DNA of 13,066 nucleotides. It comes from Myxococcota bacterium. GTDB taxonomy: Bacteria > Myxococcota > Polyangia > GCA-2747355 > JAKLHH01. Where the stretch lies: the NCBI GenBank assembly GCA_022710245.1, contig JAKLHH010000080.1, forward strand, positions 1 to 13,066, read 5' to 3'. A program made the position numbers and the translations under genes. This document shows positions 12,666 through 13,066 of this stretch, piece after piece (the stretch's first letter is position 1; each line of letters begins with the position of its first letter). The notes under the pieces were generated by a model. The model saw nothing but the letters and a program-made list of their open reading frames with translations, was not told the DNA's origin and did no database searches.

Positions 12666-13066
12666 GGATCACCTCCAGGCCGGGCGGGCTCGGCGGGCCG
12701 GGCGGGCTCGGCGGCGCGCTGGCTCTCGCGGTCCGCAGGGTCGCGCTCCGGGATGCGGTCGAGCAGACGATCGTGGGCGGCTCGACGGGCCTCGCGCGCC
12801 TCCTCGGCGCGCGCCTCGGCCACGTCGAGGTCCGCGGCGGCGCGCGCGAGGTCCGCGTCGGCCCGCAGCCGGTCGCCGGCCTCGAGGGCGCGATACGCGT
12901 GCCTGATCTGATCCTCCGCGAGCTGCAGGTGGAAGCGCGCCAGCGGCTCCCGGCCGGCTGGCGAGGCCAGCAGCTGTCGCAGTCGCACCGTGGCCTGGTC
13001 CGCGGTCAGCGGACCACGCGCCGTGGCTGGCGTCGAGGCGCAGCTCGCCGCCACCCCCGCCAGCAG
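12662..13066 (-). CDS. DUF4398-like lipoprotein (partial, start beyond right edge)
   Basis: The frame is open to the right edge, where it reads LLAGVAASCASTP, the end of a lipoprotein signal peptide with VAASC as the lipobox; the true start lies outside the window. The GTG visible at 13054 is inside the signal peptide and is not the start. The visible mature part has a helical region, LARFHLQLAEDQIRHAYRAL followed by DLARAAADLDVAEARAEEAR, resembling the helical repeats of DUF4398 proteins. A charged, Pro/Ala/Glu-rich tail with a short PARPAEPARP repeat follows. The stop overlaps the start of the OmpA-like gene by four bases and the two products share helical character, so they are probably expressed and used together at the envelope. 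Confidence 0.82.
   Translation of the reverse strand: MLAGVAASCASTPATARGPLTADQATVRLRQLLASPAGREPLARFHLQLAEDQIRHAYRALEAGDRLRADADLARAAADLDVAEARAEEAREARRAAHDRLLDRIPERDPADRESQRAAEPARPAEPARPGGDP

Overview
The window is very G+C-rich, with strong third-position GC and long spurious open frames antisense to almost every real gene. The gene mix suggests a Gram-negative bacterium, most plausibly Myxococcota or another former deltaproteobacterial lineage. It includes secreted proteins, lipoproteins with clear lipoboxes, a lipoprotein with an OmpA-like domain, tandem MuiA-family proteins and a nickel superoxide dismutase. The phylum is an inference from gene content; no rRNA or tRNA gene was seen to confirm it.

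Layout. At the left edge a truncated membrane-protein gene (1-324, minus) diverges from a two-gene plus-strand unit. That unit holds a secreted C69-family peptidase (429-2153) and a small two-helix membrane protein (2150-2746, coupled by a 4-base overlap). The 104-base divergent spacer holds a good promoter that fires straight into the ATG of the left gene, and a long inverted repeat that overlaps its -35 box. Everything from 2766 to the right edge is on the minus strand. Read in the direction of transcription (right to left), it contains: a truncated DUF4398-like lipoprotein and an overlapping OmpA-like/coiled-coil lipoprotein (11712-13066); a radical SAM/SPASM protein (10610-11521); QueF (10125-10481) overlapping a PqqD-like protein (9781-10125); a Ni-superoxide dismutase with its own signal peptide (9151-9633); a large lipoprotein zinc peptidase of the M2/M3 type (6940-8994); and two overlapping MuiA-family (DUF4140/DUF4139) exported proteins (4411-6399 and 2766-4421).

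The only gene-free stretch longer than 300 bases is 6400-6939. It holds three tandem imperfect repeat units with a 52-53 bp period. Each unit is a palindrome bounded by GCAATC and GATTGC, and the flanking pairs covary. A stable hairpin lies beside the array, and a short direct repeat lies near the end of the peptidase gene.

How the genes relate. Much of the window serves the cell envelope: proteins exported by Sec or anchored as lipoproteins, two of them (C69 peptidase and Ni-SOD) with a catalytic N-terminus that signal peptidase I cleavage would expose directly. The second theme is the radical SAM/SPASM, QueF and PqqD-like block. A PqqD-like (RRE) protein near a SPASM radical SAM enzyme is a known sign of peptide-modification systems, but no convincing precursor peptide is visible and the role of this block is unresolved. 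The most unusual non-coding feature is the hairpin array at 6612-6761.
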